Shown in pieces: positions 16,921 to 26,355 of a stretch of 64,000 bases of DNA. Location of the stretch: positions 1-64,000 of the forward strand of contig JBDQQY010000036.1 in assembly GCA_039889035.1 (NCBI GenBank), given 5' to 3'. The translations under genes and the position numbers were made by a program. Below the pieces are notes generated by a model. The model was not told where the DNA came from, made no database searches, and saw only the letters and a list, made by a program, of their open reading frames with translations. The DNA comes from Plantactinospora sp039889035. Lineage in GTDB: Bacteria > Actinomycetota > Actinomycetes > Mycobacteriales > Micromonosporaceae. Every line of letters begins with the position of its first letter. Position 1 is the stretch's first letter.

Positions 16921-17245
16921 TCCAGACTTCGGCTGTCTCACGAGACACACCCGTGTCTGGTATCACTGGCTCCGCCGGCTCAGTCGCGGGCCTGCCCCTT
17001 CGCCTAGTCCTGATTACTGCAGGTCGTACTGAGACGCGGATCGCGGCAGACCGCGCGCTGAATCAAGCACGATTCAGCGTGTGCGGATCTGCGCAACCTG
17101 CTGGTCCTGATGTGCCAGCAGCCGGGGTTCGCAGCCGGCTGCGGCTGCCGTTGTCGACGAGGTGGCGCAGAAAGGTGCGTCTGGAAACAGCGCAGGGGTA
17201 CGATCCGGCCTGCCCAGGTAGAGGTCAGCAACGGGCGCGTGCAAC
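16921..17245. other. Gene-free stretch with hairpin
   Basis: No gene is visible. TGTCTC/GAGACA (16931-16944) makes a short inverted repeat. CGCTGAATC (17056-17064) and GATTCAGCG (17071-17079) form a perfect 9-bp stem with a 6-base loop. This region should hold the promoter of the SARP-type gene, but no convincing -35/-10 pair is seen. Confidence 0.5.
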
Positions 17246-20200
17246 TTGTCGTGTCATGTCCGTCGGGGGTCGAGAGGCGTGGCCGTACCAGTCCGTCCCG
17301 TCCTGCCGGGCGGCGACGTTCCGCCGGCAGACGGTCTGAGGCTGCAGATCCTCGGCGCGCTGCGGCTTCGGCGGGACGGCGCGGAGTTGGATGCCGGTCC
17401 CCGGCAACAGGCGTTCCTGCTGGCGCTGCTCCTAGCCGGCGCGGGCCGGCCGATCAGCACCAGCGAGTTGATCGACATGATGTGGGGCGATGACGTCCCG
17501 TCCAGCGCTCTCAACGTTATCCAGAAGTACATCGGCGCGTTGCGGCGGGTGCTCGAACCCGCGCTGCCAGCCCGCGGGGTCAGCTCGTTCCTGCATCATC
17601 GCGACAGCTCGTATCTGTTCAGCGCCACTCCCGGCACGCTGGACCTCATCACCTTCCGGGAACAGGTGGATGCGGCCAGGACCGCTGCGGCCAAGCAACT
17701 GCCCGAAGCGGCGCTCGACCACTACGCTGCGGCGCTCGGACTCTGGCGTGGCCCGGCAGGCAACGGTATCGCCGACGGAACGGCCGCGATGCCGGTCTTC
17801 GCCGCCCTCAACGACGAATTCACCGACGCGTGCGCGGCAGCGGCTGGACTCGCGGTGTCGCTGCGCCGGCCCGAGCGGGTTCTTCCGGCGTTGCATCTGG
17901 CGGCGTCGATGGCTCCGTTTCACGAGCCGGTGCAGGCCGGTCTGATCAGCCTCCTCGGCGCTGCCGGACGCCAGGCGGAGGCGCTGTCGTTGTTCCACGC
18001 GGTCCGTGATCGCCTCGCCGACGAGCTCGGCATCGATCCGGGTCCCGCGCTGGTGGACGCGTTCCGGCGGGTTCTGACGCGGTCTTCGGCGCCGCCGCCG
18101 CAGGCGGGGACGGATGACGGCGTACCGGCTGCGGCGGCCGGACTGGTCGGCCGGACCGAGGAGCTCGCGATGCTCCGGGGCACCCTGGAACAGGCGCTCG
18201 CGGGGCGGACGGCGATCGGCATCGTGGAGGGTGAACCGGGCGTGGGCAAGACCCGTCTGCTCCAGGAGGCCGCCGCCGTGGCGGACGGGCACGGCGTGCT
18301 CGTCGTCTGGGGCTCCTGCCTGGAAGGCGACGGGACGCCGTCGATGTGGCCGTGGGTACAGGCACTCGGCGTGATCGTTGACAGCCTGCCCGCCGAGTGG
18401 CGGGAGAAGTGGTCTGTCAGCGACCTCGGCGGCCTCCTGGAACCGGGCGAGGACGGTGCCGGCGCACGGGCAGTTCCCGACAGCAACGCCCAGTTTCGGC
18501 TCTTCGAACAGGTCGTCGCGCTCATCGGCCAGGCTGCGGTGCAACGGCCGATGCTACTGCTGCTGGACGATCTCCAGTGGGCCGATGCGGCGTCGTTGCA
18601 GCTCCTCGGTCACGTGGCTGCCCGGCAACCCGGCCGCACGGCCGTTATCGGCGCCTTCCGGGACCGCGCACCCCGGCCCGGCACGGCCCTGTCACAGGTG
18701 CTCGCCGCCGTCAGCCGGCGGCCCGGTCACTGTAGGTTCCGGCTCGACCCGCTCGGTTTGACCGACGTAGCCGAACTCATCCGTCGGGAAAGCGGACACT
18801 ATCCAGGCGACGGTGTCGCCCGGACGATCCACGCGCGTACCGCCGGCAACCCGTTCTTCGTCCGGGAACTGTCCCGGCTGTTGCGCGACGGCGAGGCTCT
18901 CGACAACGACGGTGTATCGGCCGCGTCCGCGGTTCCATCCACCGTGCGGGACGTCGTGCGCGACCGGATGACGGGCCTCGACGAGCGCACCCGAGACCTG
19001 CTGCACGTCGCCGCTCTCATCGGCCGCGACATCGACCTTCGACTGCTGTCCCGGGCCGCCGGAGTGGAGGTCGCGGACTGCCTCGAACGGCTCGAGCCGC
19101 TGTACGCACTCGGCCTGCTCGAAGCCAGGCCGCAGAACCCATCCTCGTCGCGTTTCGCGCACGACCTTGTCCGCGAGTCGGTCACCGAGACCACGACGCG
19201 ACAGCACGCGGTCCGGTTGCACATGCGCATCGCAGACGCCCTGGAAGCGATCCATGCGGAGGACGAGGCCATCGCCGAGCGTCTCGCCTATCATTTGTGG
19301 GCCGCCGGCCCGCTCGCCGATCCGGGTCGCACGGCCGAGGCGCTGGTGCGCGCAGGCCGCTGCGCGGCGTCCAAGCTCGCGTTTCAGGCCGCCGACCGGC
19401 AGCTGCGGTTGGCCGCACAGCTCACGCGGGCGGCGGGCCTGATGGAGCTGGAGCTGTCCGTCCTCACCCTGCTCACGATTGTCGTCAGAAGACATGCGGG
19501 ATACGACGGCTCGACGTTCGAGTTCCTGGAGCGCGCCGAATACCTGGCCCGTACTCTCGACCGAGAGGCGGAGGCCGCCGACTTTCTCTTCATCCGCATG
19601 ATGGGCGCCTACACCTCGATGGACGAGGATCGTGGGCGGCTGGCCCGCCGGATGCACGAGTACGGTCAGGCGTCCACCGATCCGACCATCCGGATGTACG
19701 GCAGACACGCCTGGGGCTTACACCAGTGGGACATCGGCAACATCGCCGAGGCGTACCGGTCCTTCACGGACGTCGACGGCGGCGGCGCCGGCGCCGGCAT
19801 CGCCCGGAGCGAGGAGACCCCGCTGCGGCGCGACGGCAGCATTCCGGGGGAAGGGCCTGGATGGCAGGCTGTGATGACCGCGTTGCACGGTGATCCGGAG
19901 ACCGCGCTGGCATTCGTCGACACCTGGGACGACCCGGGCGATCCGTACGCCTTCACGGTCTGGGTCTACTACACCGCCATGATCGCTTCCATGGCCGGTG
20001 ATCCGGCCGTGGCAAGGCGGGCGGGTGAGCGGTGGGCCGCGGCCGACCCCGGCCGCCTCCGGACCTTGATCGACCACTATGTGCGGCAGTTCTGGTGCTG
20101 GGCACGTGCCCTCACCGGCGACGACCCGGCCGGCGCCGCAGCCGAGGCCGAGCGGTGCCTGACCGCCGACCTGCTCGACCCGCCGCAGTGGGGCATCGCC

Positions 20201-20494
20201 TACCACTACGGGCTGATCGCCGAGATGTGGTTTTCGGCCGGGATGCCCGATCGGGCCGGCGACGCCCTCGACCAGGCCGAGCGGGCCTTCGCGACGTACG
20301 GCCAGCGCTACGCCGAAGGGCTGCTCCTGCTGCTGCGAGCGCGTCTGCTGCATGCGCACGGCGAACCCCTCGCGGCGGTACGAGCCGCTGCCCGCCGCGC
20401 ACGCGCACTGTCTGCCGGACGCGGAGCGCACCTCTTCGCCCGGCGGGCCGAGCGATTCCTTGCCGAAATCGACGCGCATCCGGCTGACCGTTGA
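17246..20494 (+). CDS. SARP-type regulator with BTAD and AAA ATPase
   Basis: A 1082-residue regulator. Residues about 30-110 form an OmpR-like winged helix (LQILGALRLRRDGAEL, ISTSELIDMMWGDDVPSSAL). A BTAD domain covers about 120-265 (RFREQVD-like start, LFHAVRDRLADELGIDPGPA). An AAA ATPase follows with Walker A GEPGVGKTR near 330 and Walker B LLLLDDLQWAD near 435. The remaining 550 residues are helical repeats resembling TPR/MalT arms. Proteins of this layout (AfsR/SARP-LAL hybrids) activate secondary-metabolite genes. Its target is not evident; the closest genes are the minus-strand methyltransferase and the hydrolase/MFS set to 28 kb. The start is uncertain: TTG 17246 is the longest, GTG 17279 also precedes the domain, and neither has a good ribosome site. 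Confidence 0.9.
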   Translation: MSCHVRRGSRGVAVPVRPVLPGGDVPPADGLRLQILGALRLRRDGAELDAGPRQQAFLLALLLAGAGRPISTSELIDMMWGDDVPSSALNVIQKYIGALRRVLEPALPARGVSSFLHHRDSSYLFSATPGTLDLITFREQVDAARTAAAKQLPEAALDHYAAALGLWRGPAGNGIADGTAAMPVFAALNDEFTDACAAAAGLAVSLRRPERVLPALHLAASMAPFHEPVQAGLISLLGAAGRQAEALSLFHAVRDRLADELGIDPGPALVDAFRRVLTRSSAPPPQAGTDDGVPAAAAGLVGRTEELAMLRGTLEQALAGRTAIGIVEGEPGVGKTRLLQEAAAVADGHGVLVVWGSCLEGDGTPSMWPWVQALGVIVDSLPAEWREKWSVSDLGGLLEPGEDGAGARAVPDSNAQFRLFEQVVALIGQAAVQRPMLLLLDDLQWADAASLQLLGHVAARQPGRTAVIGAFRDRAPRPGTALSQVLAAVSRRPGHCRFRLDPLGLTDVAELIRRESGHYPGDGVARTIHARTAGNPFFVRELSRLLRDGEALDNDGVSAASAVPSTVRDVVRDRMTGLDERTRDLLHVAALIGRDIDLRLLSRAAGVEVADCLERLEPLYALGLLEARPQNPSSSRFAHDLVRESVTETTTRQHAVRLHMRIADALEAIHAEDEAIAERLAYHLWAAGPLADPGRTAEALVRAGRCAASKLAFQAADRQLRLAAQLTRAAGLMELELSVLTLLTIVVRRHAGYDGSTFEFLERAEYLARTLDREAEAADFLFIRMMGAYTSMDEDRGRLARRMHEYGQASTDPTIRMYGRHAWGLHQWDIGNIAEAYRSFTDVDGGGAGAGIARSEETPLRRDGSIPGEGPGWQAVMTALHGDPETALAFVDTWDDPGDPYAFTVWVYYTAMIASMAGDPAVARRAGERWAAADPGRLRTLIDHYVRQFWCWARALTGDDPAGAAAEAERCLTADLLDPPQWGIAYHYGLIAEMWFSAGMPDRAGDALDQAERAFATYGQRYAEGLLLLLRARLLHAHGEPLAAVRAAARRARALSAGRGAHLFARRAERFLAEIDAHPADR

Positions 20495-20580
20495 TCGGAG
20501 CAGGTGCGGGCACGCATACCCGGACGTAGGGTACGCCGGTGCCCGGACCGAGCTCCACGACGACTTGGACTCGGCCCGGG

Positions 20581-21297
20581 TCAGAACCAGTGCTGACCGG
20601 GACCGGTGGCAGCGCGCGCCGGGAGGTTAGGTCGTGACTCAACGACGGCCGGATTGTTCGCCCAGCGGCTGTCAAGGTGCCCCGAACCACCCTGACCCGC
20701 AGGCGAAGCGGCAGTCGGGAGCCGCTGGTGCGGTCGGCGGCAGTGGTACACCAGCGCGGGCGGGAGGTTGGCCCACACCGTGCGGCTGATGACGACCTCG
20801 TCGAACCGGGACCGCAACGACCGCATCAGCCGCCGGGCCGGTGGCGCCCAGCGGGCGTGCACGTAGGCAAACGTGCTGAACACCCCGTGCGGCGGCAACG
20901 CGGCGACCACCGCGGACAGCACGTTGCGCTGGTGGCGCTCGGTGAATGCCGCCCACGGCAGGCCGCTGACAACGACGTCGGCATGGGCGAGGCCGCGCTG
21001 CGCCAGTACCGCGCCGAGGTCGCGCGCGTCCGCGGTCGCCACGTCGACCGCCGGGTAGAGCGTGGCCAGCCGCTCCGCGAACCGGGAACTGAGCTCGACG
21101 GCGATGTGCCGGCCGCGGTCGGCGAGGCGCCGCTGGATGGCCTCGGTGAAGGCACCGGTGCCCGGACCGAGTTCCACGACGATCGGGAAACCGGTTCGGG
21201 GCACCGTTGCCGTCGCGACCGCGGCGAGAGCCGGACCGCTGGGTGCTACCGCGCCGACCGTCAGTGGGTCACGCACGAACTCGAGGAGAAACGACAC
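20581..21297 (-). CDS. SAM-dependent methyltransferase (PmtA-like)
   Basis: A 238-residue class I methyltransferase with motif I VVELGPGTGAF (residues 40-50), an acidic residue at the end of strand 2 (IAVELSSRF), and VVVSGLPWAAF as motif IV. The order and the N-terminal FVRDPLTVGAVAPSG are typical of proteins annotated as phospholipid N-methyltransferases. About 40 residues at the C terminus after CRRPHQR have low complexity and look foreign. The GTG start lies four bases downstream of the stop of the 2TM gene, so the two form an operon. A second short copy of the motif I DNA occurs at 20538-20580 beyond the stop, and a C-terminal copy at 28.7 kb, indicating old duplications. Confidence 0.82.
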   Translation of the reverse strand: MSFLLEFVRDPLTVGAVAPSGPALAAVATATVPRTGFPIVVELGPGTGAFTEAIQRRLADRGRHIAVELSSRFAERLATLYPAVDVATADARDLGAVLAQRGLAHADVVVSGLPWAAFTERHQRNVLSAVVAALPPHGVFSTFAYVHARWAPPARRLMRSLRSRFDEVVISRTVWANLPPALVYHCRRPHQRLPTAASPAGQGGSGHLDSRWANNPAVVESRPNLPARAATGPGQHWF

Positions 21298-21300
21298 CGT

Positions 21301-21507
21301 TCAGTTCCGGACGGGCCGCCGGTTGACCGACCAGGCGTGGAACGCCAGGCCGATGCCCCAGGCGAGGATCGACCAGATGGGCCAGAAGAAGTGGTCCGGC
21401 GTGGCGTAGTACCACGTGAAGACCTGACCGACGTTGGAGAGCAGATAGCAGAGGACGTGGACCCGCAGGCCCCACTTGCGAGCCGTTTCGCTCTTCGTCG
21501 ATGTCAT
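21301..21507 (-). CDS. Small 2TM-domain membrane protein
   Basis: A 68-residue protein with two hydrophobic helices (VHVLCYLLSNVGQVFTWYYA and WPIWSILAWGIGLAFHAW). It matches the 2TM domain pattern in which a polar start (RKWGLRVHV) is followed by FFWPIW and GIGLAFHAW. Such proteins occur alone or at the N terminus of other proteins, with no known function. The ATG at 21507 (TSTKSETARKWG) is chosen from the pattern; a GTG one codon upstream is possible. It is the first gene of the operon with the methyltransferase. Confidence 0.78.
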   Translation of the reverse strand: MTSTKSETARKWGLRVHVLCYLLSNVGQVFTWYYATPDHFFWPIWSILAWGIGLAFHAWSVNRRPVRN

Positions 21508-21619
21508 GACCAGGCACGCTAGGCAGACGCACTTGATCGCGACTGAACCATCCGATCCAGAGACCGTCAAGTGCCCGTCCCTACGGTCACTGACGAAACC
21601 GCGACCGGAAGGACCCATC

Positions 21620-22402
21620 ATGACGACTCGCCGCACGGTACTGGCTGGATCTGCCGTCGCCGCCACCGGCGTTTTCCTCGGCGCGCCCGCAGCGCAGGCG
21701 CACGGGCCCAAGCCCAAGCCCACCGTGGTACTCGTGCACGGCGCGTTCGCCGACGCCTCGGGCTGGAACGAGGTCGCCGCCCGGCTCATCCGAGACGGCT
21801 ATCCGGTCATCGCACCACCGAACCCGCTGCGCGGGGTGGCCTCCGACTCCGTCTACCTGGCAAGCATGCTGGCCACCCTCGGTGGGCCGGTGGTGCTCGT
21901 CGCGCACTCGTACGGCGGGATCGTCACCACGAACGCCGCGACCGGGAACCCGAACGTCAGGGCGCTGGTCTACATCGCGGCGTTCGTTCCCGACGCGGGC
22001 GACACGCTCGTCGGCCTGCAGACGCTGTACCCGGGAAGCAGGCTCACCGAGGCGGCGCTCGACTTCCGTCCGCACGGTGCCGGCGTGGACGGCTATATCA
22101 AGAAGGACGCCTTTCGAGAGGTTTTCGCCGGCGACGTGCCGCGGCGGACCACGGAGCTGATGTGGGCCGGACAGCGGCCGGCCGACCTGAGCACCCTGCA
22201 GGAGCCGTCCGGCGCCCCGGCGTGGAAGACCATCCCGTCCTGGTATCTCGTGGCGCGCGACGACCAGGTGATCCCGGCCGCGGCGCAGCGGTTCATGGCG
22301 CGGCGGGCGGGCGCACGCGCGGTCGAGGCCGGCGCGTCGCACGTCGCGATGATCTCCCAGCCTGCCGTGACGGCGGACCTGATCAGGCGCGCGGCACGCT
22401 GA
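21620..22402 (+). CDS. Exported alpha/beta hydrolase
   Basis: A 260-residue hydrolase. MTTRRTVLAGSAVAATGVFL is a Tat-like signal ending near AQA. The mature part has the oxyanion region VLVHGAFADASGW, nucleophile elbow VAHSYGG with Ser97, an acid in ARDDQVIPA and the His in ASHVAM, which fits the esterase/salicylate-hydrolase-like alpha/beta hydrolases related to RsbQ or EstC. The cytoplasmic paralogue at 24058 and the remnant at 27866 share sequence around VLVHGAFADAS. The ATG has GGAAGGA upstream. The stop overlaps the start of a truncated MMPL gene by one base, so the hydrolase was once co-transcribed with a lipid or drug exporter. Its natural substrate is unknown. Confidence 0.9.
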   Translation: MTTRRTVLAGSAVAATGVFLGAPAAQAHGPKPKPTVVLVHGAFADASGWNEVAARLIRDGYPVIAPPNPLRGVASDSVYLASMLATLGGPVVLVAHSYGGIVTTNAATGNPNVRALVYIAAFVPDAGDTLVGLQTLYPGSRLTEAALDFRPHGAGVDGYIKKDAFREVFAGDVPRRTTELMWAGQRPADLSTLQEPSGAPAWKTIPSWYLVARDDQVIPAAAQRFMARRAGARAVEAGASHVAMISQPAVTADLIRRAAR

Positions 22403-22752
22403 TGTTCGATCGGCTCGGGCGGATCACGTTCCGTGGACGGTGGTGGGTGGTCGGCTTTGCCGTGGCGTTCATGGCGTTCACCGGCATCTGGGGCACCCAG
22501 GTCTTCGGCGCGCTGACCACCGAAGGGTTCGACGGTCCGGCGAGCGAGAGTTCCGGCGCTGTCGCTCCCGCCGAGGAGACGCTCGGCCGGACCGGCAACG
22601 ACGTGGTGGTGCTACACACCAGCGCCGGCATGACGGTGGACGATCCGGCGCTTCAGCAAACGGTGACCGGGAAGCGCGACGCGCTTGCCGGCGACGTGGT
22701 GACCCGCGAGCCGGACTCCACGCGCAAGCCGGTCGCCACGCCGGTGCGCTGA
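22402..22752 (+). pseudogene. N-terminal remnant of MMPL transporter
   Basis: A 116-residue frame starts at ATG 22402 and encodes FDRLGRITFRGRWWVVGFAV, one transmembrane helix, and GALTTEGFDGPASES, then TGNDVVVLHTSAG and MTVDDPAL. This is the beginning of MMPL-family (RND) exporters of about 700 residues. The frame ends at TGA 22750 and no further homology follows; RKPVATPVR is the last piece before the next gene. A deletion has joined it to the MFS gene region. It could be made as a small membrane protein, but lacks all the transport core. Confidence 0.75.
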
Positions 22753-22766
22753 CCCGAGGAGTATTG

Positions 22767-24038
22767 ATGCACCAGCAGGCATTCGAGGGCCAGTGCACCG
22801 CGGCGGAGCCGCGGCACAGCTCGGCCAGCACGCCAATCCGCAACCCGACGCTGACACTGTTCGCACTGGCCTTCGGCACGTTCGCGATCGGCACCGGCGA
22901 GTTCGGCAGCAACGGCATCATCCAGCTGTTCGCCGCCGACCTCGACGTGTCGATCCCGGTCGCCACGCACGCGATCACCGCCTACGCCTTCGGGGTGGTG
23001 GTCGGTTCGCCGGCCATCACGCTGCTCGCCGCGCGGGTCAACCGGCGCACCCTGCTACTCGGCCTGATCGTGCTGTTCCTGGCCGGAAACGGACTGTCCG
23101 CGCTGGCGCCGGACATCGCCTCGCTGGTGGTGTTCCGGTTCCTCGCCGGCAGCGTGCAGGGCGCGTACTTCGGCGCCGGTGCGGTCGTGGCCGCGTACGT
23201 GTACGGGCCGGGTCGCGGTGGCAAGGCGTTCGCCACCGTGATGGGAGGGCTCACCGTCGCCACGATCGCCGGGTCGCCGCTGGGCACGTTCATCGGCCAG
23301 CACGCCGGCTGGCGGGTCATGTACTGGACCGTGACCGCGCTCGGCCTGCTCGCCGGCGCGGCCCTGCTGGCCTGGCTGCCACGCACCGACGACCTGCGCG
23401 GCGGCCCCGTCGCCGGTGAGCTCGGCGCGCTGCGGCGCGGCGGCGTCTGGCTGATGTTCACCGTCGCCGCGCTCGGCATCTCCAGCATCTTCGCCGTGTA
23501 CACGTTCATCGGTCCGTTCGTCACCGACGCGGCAGGGCGCGACGCCGCGCTCATCCCGATCGCCCTGGCCGTCTTCGGGCTGGGCATGGCGGCGGGCAAC
23601 CAACTCGGCGGCCGGGTCGCCGACCGGTACGAGCACCGCGGCCTGATCTGGGGTTACGGCGGGGTACTGGCGCTGCTGGTCCTCATCGGCGTGGCCGGCA
23701 GCAACCCGGTCGTCCTGCTGACCTGCCTGTTCGGCGTCGGCGCGACCATGATGTTCGCGATCCCCACCATCCAGGTCCGGTTGACCGGCTTCGCTCCGGA
23801 CGCGCCGACCCTGATGGGCGCGCTCAACCTGGCCGCCCTCAACCTGGCGAACTCCCTCGGCGCGATCGGCGGCGCCATCACCCTCGACGCGGGCTGGGGC
23901 ACCCTGTCCACGGTCTGGGCCGGCTTCGTCCTCACCACCGCCGGTCTGCTCCTGTACGCCGCGACCAGTGCCCCCGTCCTGCACAGCCGCTCGACCGGCC
24001 CGGTGCACCCGGCCCGGCGGACGACAGCACACAACTGA
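22767..24038 (+). CDS. MFS exporter (DHA1, AraJ/Cml-like)
   Basis: A 423-residue protein with about 12 helices. The start LFALAFGTFAIGTGEFGSNG matches the DHA1 group to which arabinose and chloramphenicol exporters belong (the typical TExxxxGLLP is changed to GEFGSNGIIQ). AARVNRRTLLLGLIVLFLAG carries motif A in short form, and GGRVADRYEHRGL is the corresponding loop in the second half. GGLTVATIAGSPLGTFIG is motif C, typical for exporters. The ATG at 22767 has GAGGAG 8 bases upstream. It stands between the two hydrolase genes, 19 bp ahead of the second, so export and hydrolysis of the same kind of compound is conceivable. Confidence 0.9.
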   Translation: MHQQAFEGQCTAAEPRHSSASTPIRNPTLTLFALAFGTFAIGTGEFGSNGIIQLFAADLDVSIPVATHAITAYAFGVVVGSPAITLLAARVNRRTLLLGLIVLFLAGNGLSALAPDIASLVVFRFLAGSVQGAYFGAGAVVAAYVYGPGRGGKAFATVMGGLTVATIAGSPLGTFIGQHAGWRVMYWTVTALGLLAGAALLAWLPRTDDLRGGPVAGELGALRRGGVWLMFTVAALGISSIFAVYTFIGPFVTDAAGRDAALIPIALAVFGLGMAAGNQLGGRVADRYEHRGLIWGYGGVLALLVLIGVAGSNPVVLLTCLFGVGATMMFAIPTIQVRLTGFAPDAPTLMGALNLAALNLANSLGAIGGAITLDAGWGTLSTVWAGFVLTTAGLLLYAATSAPVLHSRSTGPVHPARRTTAHN

Positions 24039-24057
24039 CCGGAGAAGAGGAACCACG

Positions 24058-24774
24058 ATGACAGTCAGCGCACGGACGATCGTGCTCGTGCACGGCGCGT
24101 TCGCCGACAGCAGCGGCTTCGACCCGATCATCCGGCGGCTTCTCGCCGCCGGGTACCCGGTGCTCGCCGCGCCCAATCCGCTGCGCGGGATCGCCCACGA
24201 CGCGGCACAGGTGCGGGCGCTGATCGACAGCGTCGACGGCCCGATCGTACTGGTCGGGCACTCCTACGGCGGCGCCGTCATCTCGGCGGCCGCCGCTGGC
24301 AGTGCGCAGGTGACCGCGCTGGTCTACCTGGCGGCGTTCGTGCCCGACACCGGCGAGCGCGTCGGCGAGCTGATCACCAGGTTTTCCGGCAGCACGGTGA
24401 ACGAGTCGCTGAAGCCCGTCCCGCTGCCCGGCCAGCAGGTCGACCTATACATCGACCCGACTGTCTTCCACGCCCGGTTCGCCGGGGACCTGGCCGCCCA
24501 GGACGCCGCGGTCTTCGCCGTCACCCAACGCCCGGCCGCCGCCGACGCGTTCGGCGAGCCCGCGGCGGGCCCGCAGGCATGGCACACGACACCGAGCTAC
24601 TACCTGATCAGCGGCGCGGACCTGATCATCCCGCCAGCGTTGCAAGAGTTCATGGCCGAGCGGGCCAAGTCAACAGTGCAGGTGGTCCCGGACGCCTCGC
24701 ACCTGGTGTTCGTCTCGTACCCGGACCCGACGGCGGCGTTCATCGAGCAGGCCGCGCGCGAGACCGGCCGCTGA
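24058..24774 (+). CDS. Cytoplasmic alpha/beta hydrolase
   Basis: A 238-residue hydrolase without a signal peptide. It has VLVHGAFADSSGF, nucleophile elbow VGHSYGG with Ser69, acid in ISGADLIIPP and His in ASHLVFV. Sequence around the active site is close to the exported enzyme at 21620, and the two differ mainly in the presence of the Tat signal. GAGAAGAGGA precedes the ATG. It lies 19 bp behind the MFS gene in the same direction and is convergent with the next MFS gene. Substrate unknown. Confidence 0.9.
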   Translation: MTVSARTIVLVHGAFADSSGFDPIIRRLLAAGYPVLAAPNPLRGIAHDAAQVRALIDSVDGPIVLVGHSYGGAVISAAAAGSAQVTALVYLAAFVPDTGERVGELITRFSGSTVNESLKPVPLPGQQVDLYIDPTVFHARFAGDLAAQDAAVFAVTQRPAAADAFGEPAAGPQAWHTTPSYYLISGADLIIPPALQEFMAERAKSTVQVVPDASHLVFVSYPDPTAAFIEQAARETGR

Positions 24775-24818
24775 TCACCGACAGCCGCCGCCCGCCGCCG
24801 AACACGAAGGCAGCCGTG

Positions 24819-26174
24819 TCACCGCAAAGCGCCCTCTCCGACGACGGCACGACGCTCCTCGGCGTGCACAGTGTTGTCCAGCGTGTACCGCCGTTGGAGC
24901 ATGATGGCGAGCGTCATCAGCACGGCCGGCAGCAGGGTGAAGCCGTAACGGACCGCAGCCAGTGCGCTCGGGGACTGGGTGACCTGCTCGCCCGCCGCAC
25001 TGGCCGCGAACCCACCCAGGGCCAGGACGGCCGAGAACACGTACGGACCCAGCGCGCCACCGGTAGCCTCCGCGGCGGTCCACAGGCCGGTGTAGCTGCC
25101 CGCACGTGCGGTGCCGCCGGGGCCGGATGCGGCGATGACGTCGGGCACCATCGACAGCGGCAGCAGCTGCATCGCGGCGAACCCGACGCCCAGCACCGCC
25201 ACGGCCCCCATCACCACGGGCAGGCCCGCCGCAGCACCCAACGCCAGCACCAACGAGCCGGCCACGAACGCGGCCTGGCCGGCCAGCAGGCCGCGCTGCT
25301 TACCGATGCGCCGGGCCACCAGCACCCACCCGGGGGTGGCGAGGACCGCCGGCACCATGAACGCGGCGACGAGCACGGGGGTGAGCCCTTGGCGGCCCAG
25401 CTCGTACTCGGCGAAGTACGGCATGGCGGCCAGCACCATGTTCATGGTGACCGCTACGGTCAGATACGACCCGGTCAGCCCACGGAACTGCCGGTCGCGC
25501 AGCGCCACCAGCAGTCCGCCACGGTGCCCCGGGGCGGGCGGGGTGCCCGGCGCGGCCCGGTTGAGCCGGGCGACGCCGGCGATGCCGGCCAGCATCGCCG
25601 CCAGCATGACCGCGCCGAGCAGCAGGGCCATCCGGGTGTAGTCGCCGACACCCGGGGCGTCGCCGGCGAGCAGCGGCGCGACCACGCCGGCAACCAGGAC
25701 GCCGACCATGATCACCACGCTGCGGTAGCCCATGAGACGGGTCCGCTCGTGATAGCCGATGCCGAGATCGGCCGGAGTGGCCAGGTAAGACACCTGGTAG
25801 AAGGAGTAGAGCAGGTTGCCTGCCGCGAGCGCCACCGCGACCCAGACCGCGGCGGGGACCCCGTGCAGACCCGGCGGCACCGCGAACAGAGCCACGAAGG
25901 CGAGAATCACCGTGCAGCCGGCGAACATCAGCCTTCGGCGGTGGCCGGTGCCGGCCAGATCGGCGTCGGTGAGCCGGCCCGCCCACGGGTGCAGCACGAT
26001 GTCGGCGATGTTCGGCACCAGCAGCGCCAGGCCGGCCACGGCCGGCGGCACGGCCAGGATGTCGGTCATGAAGTACAGCAGGAAGATACCCGGAACGGTG
26101 ACCCAGATGCCCATACCGACCGAGCCGGCGGCAAACGGCAGGAGCGCGCGGGAAGGGAGTCGGACGCTGGTCAT
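24819..26174 (-). CDS. GPH-type MFS sugar/cation symporter-like
   Basis: A 451-residue membrane protein with about 12 helices. The first half shows FLLYFMTDILAVPPAVAGLA, PNIADIVLHPWAGRLTDADL and HRRRLMFAG, matching the GPH (MelB-like) family motif D/N-P-x-x-G-x-x-[ST]-D with an altered HPWAGRLTD. The second half has AYELGRQG-like loops and QLLPLSMVPDVIA, where GPH members carry the conserved DxxD region. Transported substrate cannot be named. It is transcribed toward the hydrolase gene and away from the aminotransferase gene, with a 181-bp divergent promoter region, so it may share a function with the aminotransferase. Confidence 0.87.
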   Translation of the reverse strand: MTSVRLPSRALLPFAAGSVGMGIWVTVPGIFLLYFMTDILAVPPAVAGLALLVPNIADIVLHPWAGRLTDADLAGTGHRRRLMFAGCTVILAFVALFAVPPGLHGVPAAVWVAVALAAGNLLYSFYQVSYLATPADLGIGYHERTRLMGYRSVVIMVGVLVAGVVAPLLAGDAPGVGDYTRMALLLGAVMLAAMLAGIAGVARLNRAAPGTPPAPGHRGGLLVALRDRQFRGLTGSYLTVAVTMNMVLAAMPYFAEYELGRQGLTPVLVAAFMVPAVLATPGWVLVARRIGKQRGLLAGQAAFVAGSLVLALGAAAGLPVVMGAVAVLGVGFAAMQLLPLSMVPDVIAASGPGGTARAGSYTGLWTAAEATGGALGPYVFSAVLALGGFAASAAGEQVTQSPSALAAVRYGFTLLPAVLMTLAIMLQRRYTLDNTVHAEERRAVVGEGALR

Positions 26175-26355
26175 GAGCTACCTTCCCGAAATCCGATCGT
26201 GCGTCGGATCATATGGCGCCGTCGGATAGCCGCGAGCACGACGGTGGCGATCCGGCAGTCGGCGGACCGTCGCTGTGTCCGCTGGTCCTCGGCCCGTTAC
26301 GATTCCGGCGCGACGGCACCGAGCGATTCCTCGCCGACCTGGACGGAGCAGGCGC

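Noticed and set aside
16931..16944. TGTCTC/GAGACA as the right terminal repeat of the ISL3 element
   Set aside because: It is too short and does not match the inverted form of the left-end sequence at 15609; the right end seems deleted.
22402..22752. Stand-alone small membrane protein
   Set aside because: The sequence matches the start of MMPL transporters and ends without any C-terminal family feature, so a truncated gene is the simpler view.
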